From: Bacillota bacterium
GTDB lineage: Bacteria; Bacillota; SHA-98; UBA4971
NCBI GenBank assembly: GCA_030024085.1
Contig: JASEJE010000003.1
Location: 62,001-126,000 of the forward strand
Length of the DNA: 64,000 bases
Reading direction: 5' to 3'
The position numbers and the translations under genes were made by a program. Below, piece by piece: positions 55,970-64,000 of the stretch (its first letter is position 1; the number at the start of each line of letters is the position of its first letter). Below the pieces are notes generated by a model. That model was given only the letters and a program-made list of their open reading frames with translations, was not told the DNA's origin and did no database searches.

Positions 55970-55998
55970 ATTATAAGCCAGGGCATCCCTGGCGTCAA
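55970..55998 (-). promoter_or_regulatory. Strong promoter of DUF177-rpmF with palindromic spacer
   Basis: TTGACG (55998-55993) and TATAAT (55975-55970) on the minus strand are 17 bp apart. The spacer includes an inverted repeat GCCAGGG-ATG-CCCTGGC (55993-55977), which could also fold as a terminator for the LysM gene upstream, as it is followed by TTATAATTT. Confidence 0.8.
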
Positions 55999-56035
55999 GG
56001 AAAACCGAAAGCGCGAAGATGCCTGGCTTACGCCG

Positions 56036-56923
56036 TCATTCGCTCGCAGCCGCCTCGCGGACGCACGCCTGGTGATCAGGGTCCACCTTCCCCGAGCTGT
56101 GCAGTCTGCTACCGAGGAAGTGAATGCAGAAGTGACCGGGAAAGCCGTTGGTCCGCAGTGACTCGGCGCCGTGGGGCATCCCGTTCATCGAGGCCGCGAT
56201 GCGCCTTCCTGCCACCTCCACCACGATGGGCCGCCGCGCCCAGCTCCACCGGCCCCCGTATATCCTTTTCATGATCGCAGTGTCATCCGCGCTCACAGGC
56301 TCTGCATCCGCGTGGAGGTGGCCTCCGCGCCGCTTCACGCGGAACGCGAGACCGGTGCGGACATCCACCACGGTAGCGTACGATCTGAAGATGGACTTCA
56401 CCCCATCCCAGTGGAGGGCCTCCACGGAGGCGCGTCCACCTCTCGACGGGACGCTCCCGGCCCCTGGGATCCGCAACTCCTGCCCGACCCTGACCGAGGA
56501 TGGGTCCTGGATGTCATTCGCCCGGACGATATCCTCGACACTGACATCGAACTTCCCGGCTATGACCCACAGGCTGTCCCCCGGCCGCACGACGTATGTT
56601 TTCACGCGGGCCTTCTCGAATTCGGCTTCAAGGCGGTTCCACGTGGATTGTCCCACGACGCCGTCAGCATCGAGGCCGTGCTCTCGCTGAAAGGCCTTTA
56701 CCGCATGCAGCGTGCGGTCGCCGAACACCCCGTCGCACTCGCCGCGGTAGAATCCGAGGCCGGCGAGGACCTGCTGGAGCCGCAGCACGTCGTCGCCCCT
56801 CATGCCCTGCTTGAGCACTCGAGAAGAGGCACCTGCGGCCGCCGGGCCTGTACACAAGAAAACCGCAACGATGAGAGCCACACCAACCAGCGTGCGCGCA
56901 TGTCCGAGCATGACCCGCTTCAA
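56036..56923 (-). CDS. Exported protein with peptidoglycan-binding and LysM domains
   Basis: A 295-residue protein with a signal peptide (LVGVALIVAVFLCTGPAAAGA), a PG_binding_1 domain (VLKQGMRGDDVLRLQQVLAGLGFYRGECDGVFGDRTLHAVKAFQ), a LysM domain (TYVVRPGDSLWVIAGKFDVSVEDIVRAND) and a C-terminal domain with GHFCIHFLGSRLHS and VDPDHQACV that is not assigned. Similar proteins occur in spore formers and act in the spore wall. The TTG at 56923 follows GGGGGCGACGGTC; an ATG five codons in is possible. Confidence 0.82.
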   Translation of the reverse strand: MKRVMLGHARTLVGVALIVAVFLCTGPAAAGASSRVLKQGMRGDDVLRLQQVLAGLGFYRGECDGVFGDRTLHAVKAFQREHGLDADGVVGQSTWNRLEAEFEKARVKTYVVRPGDSLWVIAGKFDVSVEDIVRANDIQDPSSVRVGQELRIPGAGSVPSRGGRASVEALHWDGVKSIFRSYATVVDVRTGLAFRVKRRGGHLHADAEPVSADDTAIMKRIYGGRWSWARRPIVVEVAGRRIAASMNGMPHGAESLRTNGFPGHFCIHFLGSRLHSSGKVDPDHQACVREAAASE

Positions 56924-56987
56924 GACCGTCGCCCCCTGTCGCCTGCGGCCCCATCCGCGCGGCGTGATTGCAGTCTACGAATCTGTA

Positions 56988-58004
56988 TTATTCTCCAGGA
57001 GTGCCATTTTTCCTCCTAGCAATCTCATCCAGCGCCCGAAGGGCCGCATCGATGTCGTCCACAGGCATCACCTTCATGGTCGTTGCAGCCATCCTTGCTG
57101 CGTACTCGTTCTCGGAGGGCACGAGGAAGTAGCGGGCGCCCGCCCGCTCTGCGCAGGCTACTTTCTGCTTCACTCCGCCGATTGGACCCACGACCCCGTC
57201 GAGGCTGATGGTCCCTGTCCCGGCTATGACCTGGCCGCTCGTAAGGTCGCGGGGATCGAGCTGATCGAGGATCTCCAGGGCGAACATGAGGCCTGCGGAC
57301 GACCCCTTGATCTCATGAGGATTTATGCTTACCCTGACGGGCAGCTCGTGAGTGATGCTCGGGCTTACCAGTATCCCCACGGCAGCACGAGTCCGGTCTT
57401 CCGGATGTGGGACGGTGCGAATGGTGAAGCTCTCGACGCGGGTGCCGCGTCTCACGGAGAGGTCGACCTGTGCCCCGGGGCGCCTCTCGCCTATCCTCTT
57501 CACGGCCTCATCGGCTGTCTTCACAGGCCTTCCGTCCACAGCCACGATCACGTCGCCTTCCTGAAGGAGACCTACGGAAGGACCCCCCTTCAACACCTCC
57601 TCGATCTTCACCACCGCTTCGACATGGACGCGGTATCCCAGCTTTCGCAGGGCGACCGCGCCTGCCACGAGTTCGCTCTCCCGCATCATGCTTTCCATGA
57701 TCTTGAGGTATCTCTTCATGTCCATGCCCGGGGGGATCTCCCGGCCCCGGGGCACCAGGTCCACCACAGGCGACATGCCTGCGACGATTGGGGATAGAAT
57801 GCCCGCCGGGTGGCTCGTCACTGCGGTGAGAAGGAACGCTCCTTTCGCGTCGCGCACCCCTCCCTCCACGCTCACCATCCCTGACAGATTCTCCGCCGGG
57901 CCAGGCGCAATGACCACGTAATTCCGGGCCAGGTAACCGTGAGCACCCGCAGTAACGAGGAGCGTTCCGATGAGCGCGAGCGCAAGGCGCTTTCGCCCTG
58001 TCAC
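56988..58004 (-). CDS. SepM/YlbL-like PDZ and Lon-type (S16) membrane protease
   Basis: A 338-residue protein with an N-terminal membrane anchor (LALALIGTLLVTAGAHGYLA), a PDZ domain (about residues 145-205, GGPSVGLLQEGDVIVAVDGRPVKTADEA) and a Lon S16 proteolytic domain with Ser in IKGSSAGLMFAL and Lys in GGVKQKV, the catalytic dyad. YlbL of Bacillus and SepM of streptococci are of this type. The GTG at 58004 overlaps the patatin stop as GTGA. The locus corresponds to ylbJ-ylbK-ylbL of Bacillus. Confidence 0.9.
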   Translation of the reverse strand: MTGRKRLALALIGTLLVTAGAHGYLARNYVVIAPGPAENLSGMVSVEGGVRDAKGAFLLTAVTSHPAGILSPIVAGMSPVVDLVPRGREIPPGMDMKRYLKIMESMMRESELVAGAVALRKLGYRVHVEAVVKIEEVLKGGPSVGLLQEGDVIVAVDGRPVKTADEAVKRIGERRPGAQVDLSVRRGTRVESFTIRTVPHPEDRTRAAVGILVSPSITHELPVRVSINPHEIKGSSAGLMFALEILDQLDPRDLTSGQVIAGTGTISLDGVVGPIGGVKQKVACAERAGARYFLVPSENEYAARMAATTMKVMPVDDIDAALRALDEIARRKNGTPGE

Positions 58005-58816
58005 ACCAATACCCCCTCCAGCCCCCGGGCTATTCCTGGAAGACACGCTCGCGCGGCCGCCCTGCCGCGCTCGATGATCTCGGCCGCACGGTCGAGCCTC
58101 GTGGGCCCGATATCTGCGAGGTCCGGTGCGATGACGACGTCGGCGCCGAGTATCCTCTGGCGAAGTATCGCAAGCTCCATGAGCTCGACAGCGGTGGTGA
58201 TCACCTCGAATATGTTCCTGACAGGCTCCTTCCTGTGGCGGTCCGGGGCGCCGTCTGCATTGCCGCCGGCAGACACTGCAATCACGAAGTCAGCCCCCAT
58301 CTCCCGTGCCCGGCTCGCGGGCACGCGGTCGAGCACCGCCCCGTCCACGAGCAGACGGCCGCCGACCCTGACCGGCGCCACGATGCCCGGAACAGCCATG
58401 CTCGCCCGGATCGCCAGGGCGACCTCGCCCTCTCTCAGGAGGACCTCCTCGCCCGTCTCGATGTCAACGGCCGTCGCGGCAAATGGCAGGGAAAGGTCGG
58501 CGAACGACTTCCCGCGCGTGAGAACCCGCAGGAACTCCAGGATCCTGTCCCCTGCGACGAGGCCCATTCGAGGGAAGCAGAGGTCCACCAGGTGATCCCA
58601 CTTGATATGCATCGCGAGCCGCTCCATCATGCCAAGATCGCGCCACGCAGCGTATATTCCCCCGACCAGCGCACCGGCGCTCGAGCCGACTATGACGTCG
58701 ACGGGCACGCCCTCCTCCTCCAGGACCTGCAACACCCCGATGTGGGCCAGACCCCGGGCCGAGCCGGCCCCGAGGGCAAGGCCTATCCTGCAACGCGCTT
58801 CCCTTGCAAGCTGCAC
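58001..58816 (-). CDS. Patatin-like phospholipase (YlbK type)
   Basis: The 271-residue protein has the patatin Ser-Asp dyad: oxyanion loop LALGAGSARGLAHIGVL, nucleophile in VGSSAGALVGG, and Asp in LLVDGAVLDRVP (DGA in place of DGG). It is expected to be a cytosolic acyl hydrolase. The GTG at 58816 has GGTAGG upstream; the open frame to 59041 runs through repeats and element E8 and is not patatin-like. It is coupled to the protease downstream. Confidence 0.9.
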   Translation of the reverse strand: MQLAREARCRIGLALGAGSARGLAHIGVLQVLEEEGVPVDVIVGSSAGALVGGIYAAWRDLGMMERLAMHIKWDHLVDLCFPRMGLVAGDRILEFLRVLTRGKSFADLSLPFAATAVDIETGEEVLLREGEVALAIRASMAVPGIVAPVRVGGRLLVDGAVLDRVPASRAREMGADFVIAVSAGGNADGAPDRHRKEPVRNIFEVITTAVELMELAILRQRILGADVVIAPDLADIGPTRLDRAAEIIERGRAAARACLPGIARGLEGVLV

Positions 58817-59025
58817 CCTACCACCCCACGGAATACCTCTATTAGGCCGCGGGCGCCGGTATGCTGGATCCTTGTGTCGTCGCGGGTCGCATGTCACGGG
58901 CCGCGAGATGCGGGCCGCGACATGCGGCGTCAGCATGTCCCGGCAATCCCGGGCCGAGCGGTGCCTTAGCATAACACCTCCCCACCCCAAATATACATGT
59001 AGGGACAACCGGGGAACAACCCGGT
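58817..59025. other. Intergenic repeats upstream of the patatin gene
   Basis: GGGCCGCGAGATGC and GGGCCGCGACATGC recur side by side near 58910, with related GTCACGGGCC and GTCCCGG words. No gene or clear promoter is seen. Confidence 0.4.
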
Positions 59026-59234
59026 CTAGGCAGATCGCCACAAATTCGCGCTACTTTTCAGCGCGCAAGTCCTCTCCAGGGTTGCCGGTGTTGCACTCCG
59101 GGGACGGCGCGTGCGGTGAGCCTCGTTCGAATTTGGCGCACTGGCTAGCCAAATTCTCGACGCCCCGTCGTGCAAGCACCGGCAACCCCGACACCGTCAG
59201 GAGAAGTGGCGCAAACTTATGGCGCCATACTTAA
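59026..59234 (+). repeat. Structured intergenic element E8 (delta/gamma ends)
   Basis: A 209-bp copy between the divergent patatin gene and ylbJ. The left end is CTAGGCAGATCGCCACAAATTCGCGC and the right end read inward is TTAAGTATGGCGCCATAAG. The outer stem TTGCCGGTG/CACCGGCAA is intact; the first hairpin is partly decayed (GGCGCGTGCGGTGAGCC), the second is AATTTGGC/GCCAAATT. The ylbJ ribosome-binding site starts immediately after it. Confidence 0.85.
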
Positions 59235-59252
59235 TACGGAGGTAGGGGCACC

Positions 59253-60539
59253 ATGGACGGTCGGACCCTCGTCACCCGGCGCGCTGCGTATCTTGTGGCC
59301 GCGGGCGCCCTCTTTGTCACCATCGCGATAATCGTGTACCCGGACGTGGCGTTCGAGGCATCTGTGGAAGGGCTGCGGGTCTGGTGGCACATCGTGTTTC
59401 CGGCGCTGCTCCCGTTCTTCATCGCTGCAGAGGCGCTCATGGCGCTCGGGGTCGTCCACTTCCTGGGCGTGCTCCTCGAGCCGCTCATGAGGCCGCTGTT
59501 TGATGTGCCAGGCGTGGGCGCCTTCGCATTCGCCATGGGGCTCACAGGGGGTTACCCCATAGGGGCCCGCATAACCGCGAACCTGCGAAAGCAAAACCTG
59601 TGCAACCAGATCGAGGGAGAGAGACTGGCAAGCTTTACTAACACTGCGGATCCGCTCTTCATGGCCGGCGCGGTGGCTGTGGGGATGTTCGGCATGCCTT
59701 CCCTTGCGTTCACCATCTGTGGGGCTCATTACGTTTCCGCAGTGATCGTGGGAGTGCTGTTGCGGCTTCACGGGGGGTCCCAGGTGAGGCAGGAGCTATC
59801 CCAGGACCGCAGAGAGAACATACTCGCGCGTGCTCTTGCGGAACTCTATCGGGCCCGCCAGGCTGACGGCAGGTCCTTCGGCCAGCTCTTCGGCGATAGC
59901 GTGAAGGATTCGGTCAACAGCATGCTCCTCATCGGCGGGTTCATAATGATGTTCTCGGTGATCATCAGGGTCCTGACGGTCGCCGGGGTGACACGGCTGC
60001 TGTCCGCCCCCATCGCTTTCGCTCTGAGCCCGCTGGGCCTGGACCCCACGCTGGTACCGGCGTTCGTGAGCGGGTTCTTCGAGATCACCCTGGGGTCGGA
60101 GCTCGCAAGCAAGGCCGCGGCGCCCCTTCTTCACCGGATCATGGCGGCGAACGCCATAATCGCCTGGTCGGGGCTGTCTGTCTTCGCCCAGGTCACCACC
60201 ATGTGTTCAGGAACAGACATCCGGATGACCCCGTATGTCGTATCACGTGTGGTCCAGGCAGCCATAAGCGCAGCCATCACCCTCCTGATGATGGGTCCCG
60301 CAGGTCAGAGCCTGGCGCGCATGGTGGTCCCTGCCTTCGTCACCCAGGTGACCACGCAGCACGTGCCTTTCCTTGCGCGCCTCGCGGGGTCGTCAGCCGC
60401 TCTCGCGCGCATGCTGGCGCTCATGGTCGCCATATCCCTGGTGATCTGGTTCCTCCAGCGCATACGTTTCATTGTAGTGCGCGTGAAGACGGAGACGAAG
60501 CCTATCCCTTCTTCTTCAGCTCCTCGACGCCGCGCCTGA
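59253..60539 (+). CDS. ylbJ: Sporulation integral membrane protein YlbJ
   Basis: A 428-residue polytopic protein with two nucleoside-recognition (Gate) domains: LRVWWHIVFPALLPFFIAAEALMALG and the later SGFFEITLGSELAS stretch, plus ALTGGYP-like MGLTGGYPIGARITANL. In Bacillus ylbJ is a sporulation gene needed for spore heat resistance. The ATG at 59253 has GGAGG 9 nt upstream. It is on plus, unlike the surrounding ylb-type genes, and its 3' end overlaps the next convergent gene by 38 bp. Confidence 0.92.
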   Translation: MDGRTLVTRRAAYLVAAGALFVTIAIIVYPDVAFEASVEGLRVWWHIVFPALLPFFIAAEALMALGVVHFLGVLLEPLMRPLFDVPGVGAFAFAMGLTGGYPIGARITANLRKQNLCNQIEGERLASFTNTADPLFMAGAVAVGMFGMPSLAFTICGAHYVSAVIVGVLLRLHGGSQVRQELSQDRRENILARALAELYRARQADGRSFGQLFGDSVKDSVNSMLLIGGFIMMFSVIIRVLTVAGVTRLLSAPIAFALSPLGLDPTLVPAFVSGFFEITLGSELASKAAAPLLHRIMAANAIIAWSGLSVFAQVTTMCSGTDIRMTPYVVSRVVQAAISAAITLLMMGPAGQSLARMVVPAFVTQVTTQHVPFLARLAGSSAALARMLALMVAISLVIWFLQRIRFIVVRVKTETKPIPSSSAPRRRA

Positions 60540-60957
60540 CCACTTTCAGGGTCTTCTGGAGGCTCTCCTCCATCTTCAGGAGGGTCCCGGCCGCGTATTC
60601 GTCGGCGCCTCTTCTTACCTCGCTCGCCTGGGCCTTTGCTTCCTCGAGTATCCTCGATGCCTCGGCCTCGGCGGCCCTTACCACCTCGTTTTGGGACACC
60701 AGGGATGCGAGGTGGTCCTTTGCCGAGGCCCTCAGCCTCTCAGCCTCTGCCGTCGCCTCCGCGAGGATACGGTCCTTCTCTGCAAGCACCGCCTCGGCCT
60801 GCTTCACATCGTCAGGCAGGGCGATGCGTATCTGGTCGAGCAGTTCCAGGATCTCGTACCTGTCCGCGAGCACCCTGTTCACGAGAGGCACTTTTCGAGC
60901 TGTCTCGATTGTCTCTTCGAGCCTATCCAGAAGGTCCACCAGCTTGGTCTTACCCAC
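60502..60957 (-). CDS. Coiled-coil protein, ATP-synthase-b-like
   Basis: The 151-residue protein is nearly all alpha-helical with heptads (LVDLLDRLEETIETARKVPLVNRVLADRYEILELLDQIRIALPDDVKQAEAVLAEKDRILAEATAEAERLR...). It is found in clostridial genomes next to coaD and is often labelled ATPase or DivIVA-like, without proof. No membrane segment is seen. The GTG at 60957 follows GAGGAGGAACC; the frame upstream overlaps coaD. Its stop lies inside the last 13 codons of ylbJ on the other strand. Confidence 0.7.
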   Translation of the reverse strand: MGKTKLVDLLDRLEETIETARKVPLVNRVLADRYEILELLDQIRIALPDDVKQAEAVLAEKDRILAEATAEAERLRASAKDHLASLVSQNEVVRAAEAEASRILEEAKAQASEVRRGADEYAAGTLLKMEESLQKTLKVVRRGVEELKKKG

Positions 60958-60983
60958 CACGGTTCCTCCTCGTCGCGCCCGGT

Positions 60984-61457
60984 TCACCTTGCGGGGCGGA
61001 ACTTCTCGGCGAGGCGACGAGCCACGTGATCGGGAACGAAGCCCCTCACGCACCCGCCAAAGCGCGCCACTTCTTTCACCATGCTCGAGCTCAAGAAAGC
61101 GTACTCGTTGGCGGTCATCATGAAGACCGTCTCGATGCCGTCTCCTATCTTGCGATTGACCGAAGCCATCTGAAACTCATACTCGAAGTCAGATAGCGCC
61201 CGCAGGCCTCGCACGATCACCTGGGCGTCATGCTGCCGGGCGAAATCCACGAGAAGCCCGGAGAAGTGCGCGATCTCCACGTTCGGAAGGTGCGCGAGAG
61301 CGGCTGCAAGCATCTCGGTACGCTCATCGACGCTGAAAAGCGCATCCTTCGCAGGGTTGCCAAGCACTGCCACGATGAGCCTCCCGAATACCCTCGACGC
61401 CCGCTCAGCGATGTCCAGGTGACCATTGGTCACCGGGTCGAAGCTGCCCGGGTACAC
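60984..61457 (-). CDS. coaD: Phosphopantetheine adenylyltransferase
   Basis: CoaD makes dephospho-CoA. The nucleotidyltransferase signature [20 protein letters not shown] and the family motifs [38 protein letters not shown] and [10 protein letters not shown] are present. The GTG at 61457 starts directly at the signature and has no good ribosome-binding site; an ATT six codons upstream has GGGGGG before it. The true start is uncertain within those codons. It supplies CoA to the lipid genes. Confidence 0.95.
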   Translation of the reverse strand: MYPGSFDPVTNGHLDIAERASRVFGRLIVAVLGNPAKDALFSVDERTEMLAAALAHLPNVEIAHFSGLLVDFARQHDAQVIVRGLRALSDFEYEFQMASVNRKIGDGIETVFMMTANEYAFLSSSMVKEVARFGGCVRGFVPDHVARRLAEKFRPAR

Positions 61458-61470
61458 CGCTGTGATTACG

Positions 61471-62043
61471 TCAATCGCCCCCCTGTCCCCCGCCGGTCAC
61501 CCGATAGAAGGATACCACGGTATCGCCGAATCTTTCCAGCCTTACCAGTTCTACATTCGTCCCACGGTCCGGCATCTCCTGCCTGCGCTCGTGCCTTGCC
61601 ACGATAATGCCGTCCTGCCTGACGAGCCTGTGCCCCGCAACAAGCTCGAGGGCCACGGGGACGAGGCCGTGACCGTACGGAGGGTCCACGAAGACGAGGT
61701 CGAACAGCTCATCCCTGCCTGCAAGCACCCGGACGGCCCACCTCACGTCGGCATGCAACACCCTGGCCTGTCCCGCGAGGGCCGTCTCCTCCAGGTTTCG
61801 CCGGATGACCGCCACCATCCTCGCATCGCATTCGACGAACACGGCAAGTGCCGCACCGCGGCTGAGCGCCTCGATCCCAAGAGACCCCGTGCCTGCAAAA
61901 AGGTCAAGGCACCTGGACCCCTCTACATAAGGCGTAAGGATGTCGAACACCGACCTCTTCACCAGGTCCGTTACAGGGCGAGTTCTCATCCCCGGCGCCC
62001 CGGCAAGTCGCCTTCCTCTGGCTTTTCCCGCAATTACTCGCAT
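61471..62043 (-). CDS. rsmD: 16S rRNA (guanine-966-N2)-methyltransferase RsmD
   Basis: A 190-residue class I methyltransferase. The start [15 protein letters not shown], the SAM motif [20 protein letters not shown] and the catalytic DPPY ([11 protein letters not shown]) are clear. The ATG at 62043 is chosen by alignment with the family; the frame is open to 62475, but that part overlaps fakB and is not conserved. rsmD-coaD is a standard pair. Confidence 0.95.
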   Translation of the reverse strand: MRVIAGKARGRRLAGAPGMRTRPVTDLVKRSVFDILTPYVEGSRCLDLFAGTGSLGIEALSRGAALAVFVECDARMVAVIRRNLEETALAGQARVLHADVRWAVRVLAGRDELFDLVFVDPPYGHGLVPVALELVAGHRLVRQDGIIVARHERRQEMPDRGTNVELVRLERFGDTVVSFYRVTGGGQGGD

Positions 62044-62381
62044 TGCCTGTAGTGTTCCCTGAACGCGTTCCCCGGACGGCCAGACGACCTTGATATGGCA
62101 CAACTTACCAGACAAAACCGCGAATATAACCCTGACTTGCGCACAAACTATGACCGAAAGAAGAGCCGAGGAAAACGGCACCTGGGCGGTGCCGGGGTTC
62201 CAAAACCCTCCCCCATAAGCTCTTCCTCCGGTTTCTCCTCTCCCACGGGATGACGGTCGCAAGACCGTCGTCTTATTCTTGTCGTCCGCCACAGGCAAGA
62301 AAAGGCCCCGACGAACCTCCGCCCGGGTCGCGCAACGCGAGGGCCCGCCGCCAGGTGCGAGCTCAGGGATAGCCGCCACGC
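62044..62381. other. Gap between fakB and rsmD
   Basis: No gene is recognised in these 338 bp. A perfect hairpin GACGGTC-GCAA-GACCGTC at 62252-62269, about 110 bp after the fakB stop, lacks a T-run but could end or process the transcript. AT-rich words near 62110-62130 (TTATATTCGCGG on minus) may belong to an rsmD promoter, without a good -35 box. Confidence 0.4.
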
Positions 62382-63233
62382 TTAGTCGATGGGGTGGTAA
62401 GCGATGGCGATGGTGCCCGGGCCGGTGTGCGAGCCGATGACTGCCCCGATTGTAGCCACCAGGATCTCCTCGCACATGAACTCCCTCTCCAGAATGTCCT
62501 TGAGAAACGCGGCCTCGTCAGGCGACACGGCGTGAATGACGGCGGCCCGCAGCTTCCTGCCGGCAGGGGCATGCTCCTTCCCCACCGCGACGAGCCTTGC
62601 CAGGATCTTCTGCCTCGATCCCCGCACCTTCTGGTACGGCGCCACCTCACCATCGTCAATCCAGAGAAGAGGGCGAATCGATAGCAGGGTGCCGAGAAAC
62701 GCAGTGGCCCTCCCGATCCGCCCGTTCTTCTCGAGATACTCGAGGGTATCAACGGTAAAGAAAACCCTCGTTCCGCCGACGAGATGCTCGACCCTCGCAA
62801 CGATGTCGTCGATGCCGGCACCCGCCCTCGCCATCCTTGCCGCTTCCAGCACCAGAAGACCCGTGGCCGCCGATGCGAGGCGCCCGTCGATGACGCGCAC
62901 CGGTGCGCCTTTCAGCATACCTGCAGCGACGACCGCAGACTGGTATGTGCCTGACATGTTGCTCGACAGATGTATGGACACGACGCCGTCCGACCTCGAT
63001 AGGAGGTCTTCGTACACGACCTGAAAATCGTGGGGTGACGGCTGAGACGTCCTCGGAAGGACCTTGCTCGAGGTCAGCTTCGCATAAAACTCCTCACTTG
63101 AGAGGTCGACGCCGTCCTGGTAGACCTCGTCCCCGAAATGCACGAGGAGCGGCACCATTGTGATCCCGTACTCCCTGTATAGGTGCGACGGCAGATCGGC
63201 CGTGGAGTCTGTCACTATTGCGATCTTCCCCAT
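62382..63233 (-). CDS. fakB: DegV-family fatty-acid-binding protein FakB
   Basis: A 283-residue DegV protein: IAIVTDSTADLP, PRTSQPSPHDF, IHLSSNMSGTYQSAVVAAGM, VIDGRLASAATGLLVLEAA and, near the end, HTGPGTIAIAY. FakB holds a fatty acid while FakA phosphorylates it; the acyl-phosphate then enters PlsX/PlsY. The next gene upstream is a FakA-like kinase, which supports this role. Confidence 0.9.
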   Translation of the reverse strand: MGKIAIVTDSTADLPSHLYREYGITMVPLLVHFGDEVYQDGVDLSSEEFYAKLTSSKVLPRTSQPSPHDFQVVYEDLLSRSDGVVSIHLSSNMSGTYQSAVVAAGMLKGAPVRVIDGRLASAATGLLVLEAARMARAGAGIDDIVARVEHLVGGTRVFFTVDTLEYLEKNGRIGRATAFLGTLLSIRPLLWIDDGEVAPYQKVRGSRQKILARLVAVGKEHAPAGRKLRAAVIHAVSPDEAAFLKDILEREFMCEEILVATIGAVIGSHTGPGTIAIAYHPID

Positions 63234-63339
63234 CAGGCTTCTCCTCCCTCTTCCCCTCCATGAAATATGGCCCTGGAGCCAGCTAGAATCTCAGACTCCC
63301 GTGCGGCCGCCGCGCCGCCGCCCGGCTCGGAGCGCAGTG

Positions 63340-64000
63340 CTACTCGGCGGACATGATGTAATAGTAAAGCGGCTGCCCGCCGTAGTGAACCTCGACCTCG
63401 CAATGGGGGTATATGTCCGCAAGCTTCTCTTGAAGCGCCTGGGCCTCGGAAGCGCGCACGTCCTGCCCATAGTACACTGTCAGGAGCGAGCTCTCTCCTG
63501 TCACCATCTGGCTCGCCAGGCTCATCGCAACCTCATCACGGTCCTTGCCCGACGCGCAGATCTCTCCGTCCTTGATACCTATGATGTCGTTGGCATCTAT
63601 CGTGAACCCGTTCACACTTGAACTCCGGACGGCGTAGGTGACTTCGCCCGTGCTTACCTGGCTTATGGCCTCGCTCATGGCACGCGCGTTGGCCGCGGCG
63701 TCGGCCGCCGTGTTGTACGCAACAAGGGCCGCCACACCCTGGGGTATGGTCTTCGTGGGCACGACCGAGACGGATTTGTCCACGAACTCCCTGGTCCTTT
63801 CGGCTGTGAGGATCACGTTGCCGTTGTTGGGCAGGATGATGACGCTCTTCGCGTTGACCTCGCGGGCGGCGCTGGCAAGCTCCTCGATGGAGGGGTTCAT
63901 CGTCTGCCCGCCTTCAACGACCACATCGGCGCCAAGGCTTTTCAGAATGGTCGCAAGCCCCTCGCCCACAGCCACCGCGACGACTCCCACGGGCTTCTCC
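63340..64000 (-). CDS. fakA: FakA/YloV-like fatty acid kinase, C-terminal part
   Basis: The gene runs off the right edge; 219 C-terminal codons are present. KPVGVVAVAVGEGLATILKSLGADVVVEGGQTMNPSIEEL, IILPNNGNVILTAERT and the end VEVHYGGQPLYYYIMSAE are typical of the C-terminal domain of YloV/FakA, a DhaK/DhaL-related kinase. The catalytic DhaL part lies outside the window. It is 107 bp upstream of fakB on the same strand. Confidence 0.88.
   Translation of the reverse strand, partial: EKPVGVVAVAVGEGLATILKSLGADVVVEGGQTMNPSIEELASAAREVNAKSVIILPNNGNVILTAERTREFVDKSVSVVPTKTIPQGVAALVAYNTAADAAANARAMSEAISQVSTGEVTYAVRSSSVNGFTIDANDIIGIKDGEICASGKDRDEVAMSLASQMVTGESSLLTVYYGQDVRASEAQALQEKLADIYPHCEVEVHYGGQPLYYYIMSAE

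Overview
The window is a GC-rich chromosomal segment of an endospore-forming member of the Bacillota (Firmicutes), probably from a deep-branching, high-GC clostridial-type lineage. The case rests on CodY, FapR, a T-box leader on valS, SpoVS, YlbJ, a GerA-type germinant receptor operon, an S16/PDZ SepM-like protease, and gene orders known from Bacillus and Clostridia. No tRNA, rRNA, CRISPR array, prophage or transposase gene was seen. Nearly all genes lie on the minus strand; only the germination operon and ylbJ are on plus. Many coordinates use a start codon inside a longer open frame, chosen from Shine-Dalgarno position, overlap with the upstream stop, or family length.

Layout, left to right: folC (cut by the edge), nth and valS; a 2.4 kb gene-poor stretch with the valS T-box, hexanucleotide repeats, a structured intergenic element, a 61-bp-period palindrome array and an alpha/beta-hydrolase remnant; a glycosyltransferase, ispG-rseP-dxr (MEP pathway and site-2 protease), a YtvI-like permease, cdsA-uppS, ferredoxin, frr-pyrH-tsf-rpsB; gerA-gerB-gerC plus a tiny two-helix membrane protein on plus; codY-hslU-hslV-xerC-trmFO-topA-smg-like-dprA-comM-yraN-rnhB-rbgA-lepB; rplS-trmD-rimM-khpA-rpsP-ffh-ftsY-smc; a SigH-like sigma factor, spoVS, an unrecognised conserved gene and rnc; the type II fatty-acid/phospholipid operon fapR-plsX-fabH-fabD-fabG-acpP-fabF; and rpmF-DUF177, a LysM protein, sepM-like, patatin, ylbJ, a coiled-coil gene, coaD, rsmD and fakB-fakA (fakA cut by the edge).

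The genes form a growth-and-envelope core: translation and ribosome assembly, protein export (SRP, FtsY, LepB), membrane lipid synthesis from FapR-controlled initiation through PlsX to CdsA, with FakA/FakB able to feed exogenous fatty acids in as acyl-phosphate, isoprenoid and undecaprenyl synthesis, chromosome structure (SMC, TopA, XerC), and a sporulation/germination layer.

The most unusual content is non-coding. Eight copies (E1-E8) of a roughly 183-213 bp element occur here. Each has a cloverleaf-like core and terminal inverted repeats beginning CTRAGT or CTAGGT. Copies sit mostly between co-directional genes inside operons, and in three cases (uppS, xerC, topA) the element terminus supplies the stop codon of the preceding gene. 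One copy carries a nested 108-bp mini-element with a 6-bp target duplication. Short GC-rich tandem repeats have also spread, both between genes and in frame inside dxr, gerA and gerC.
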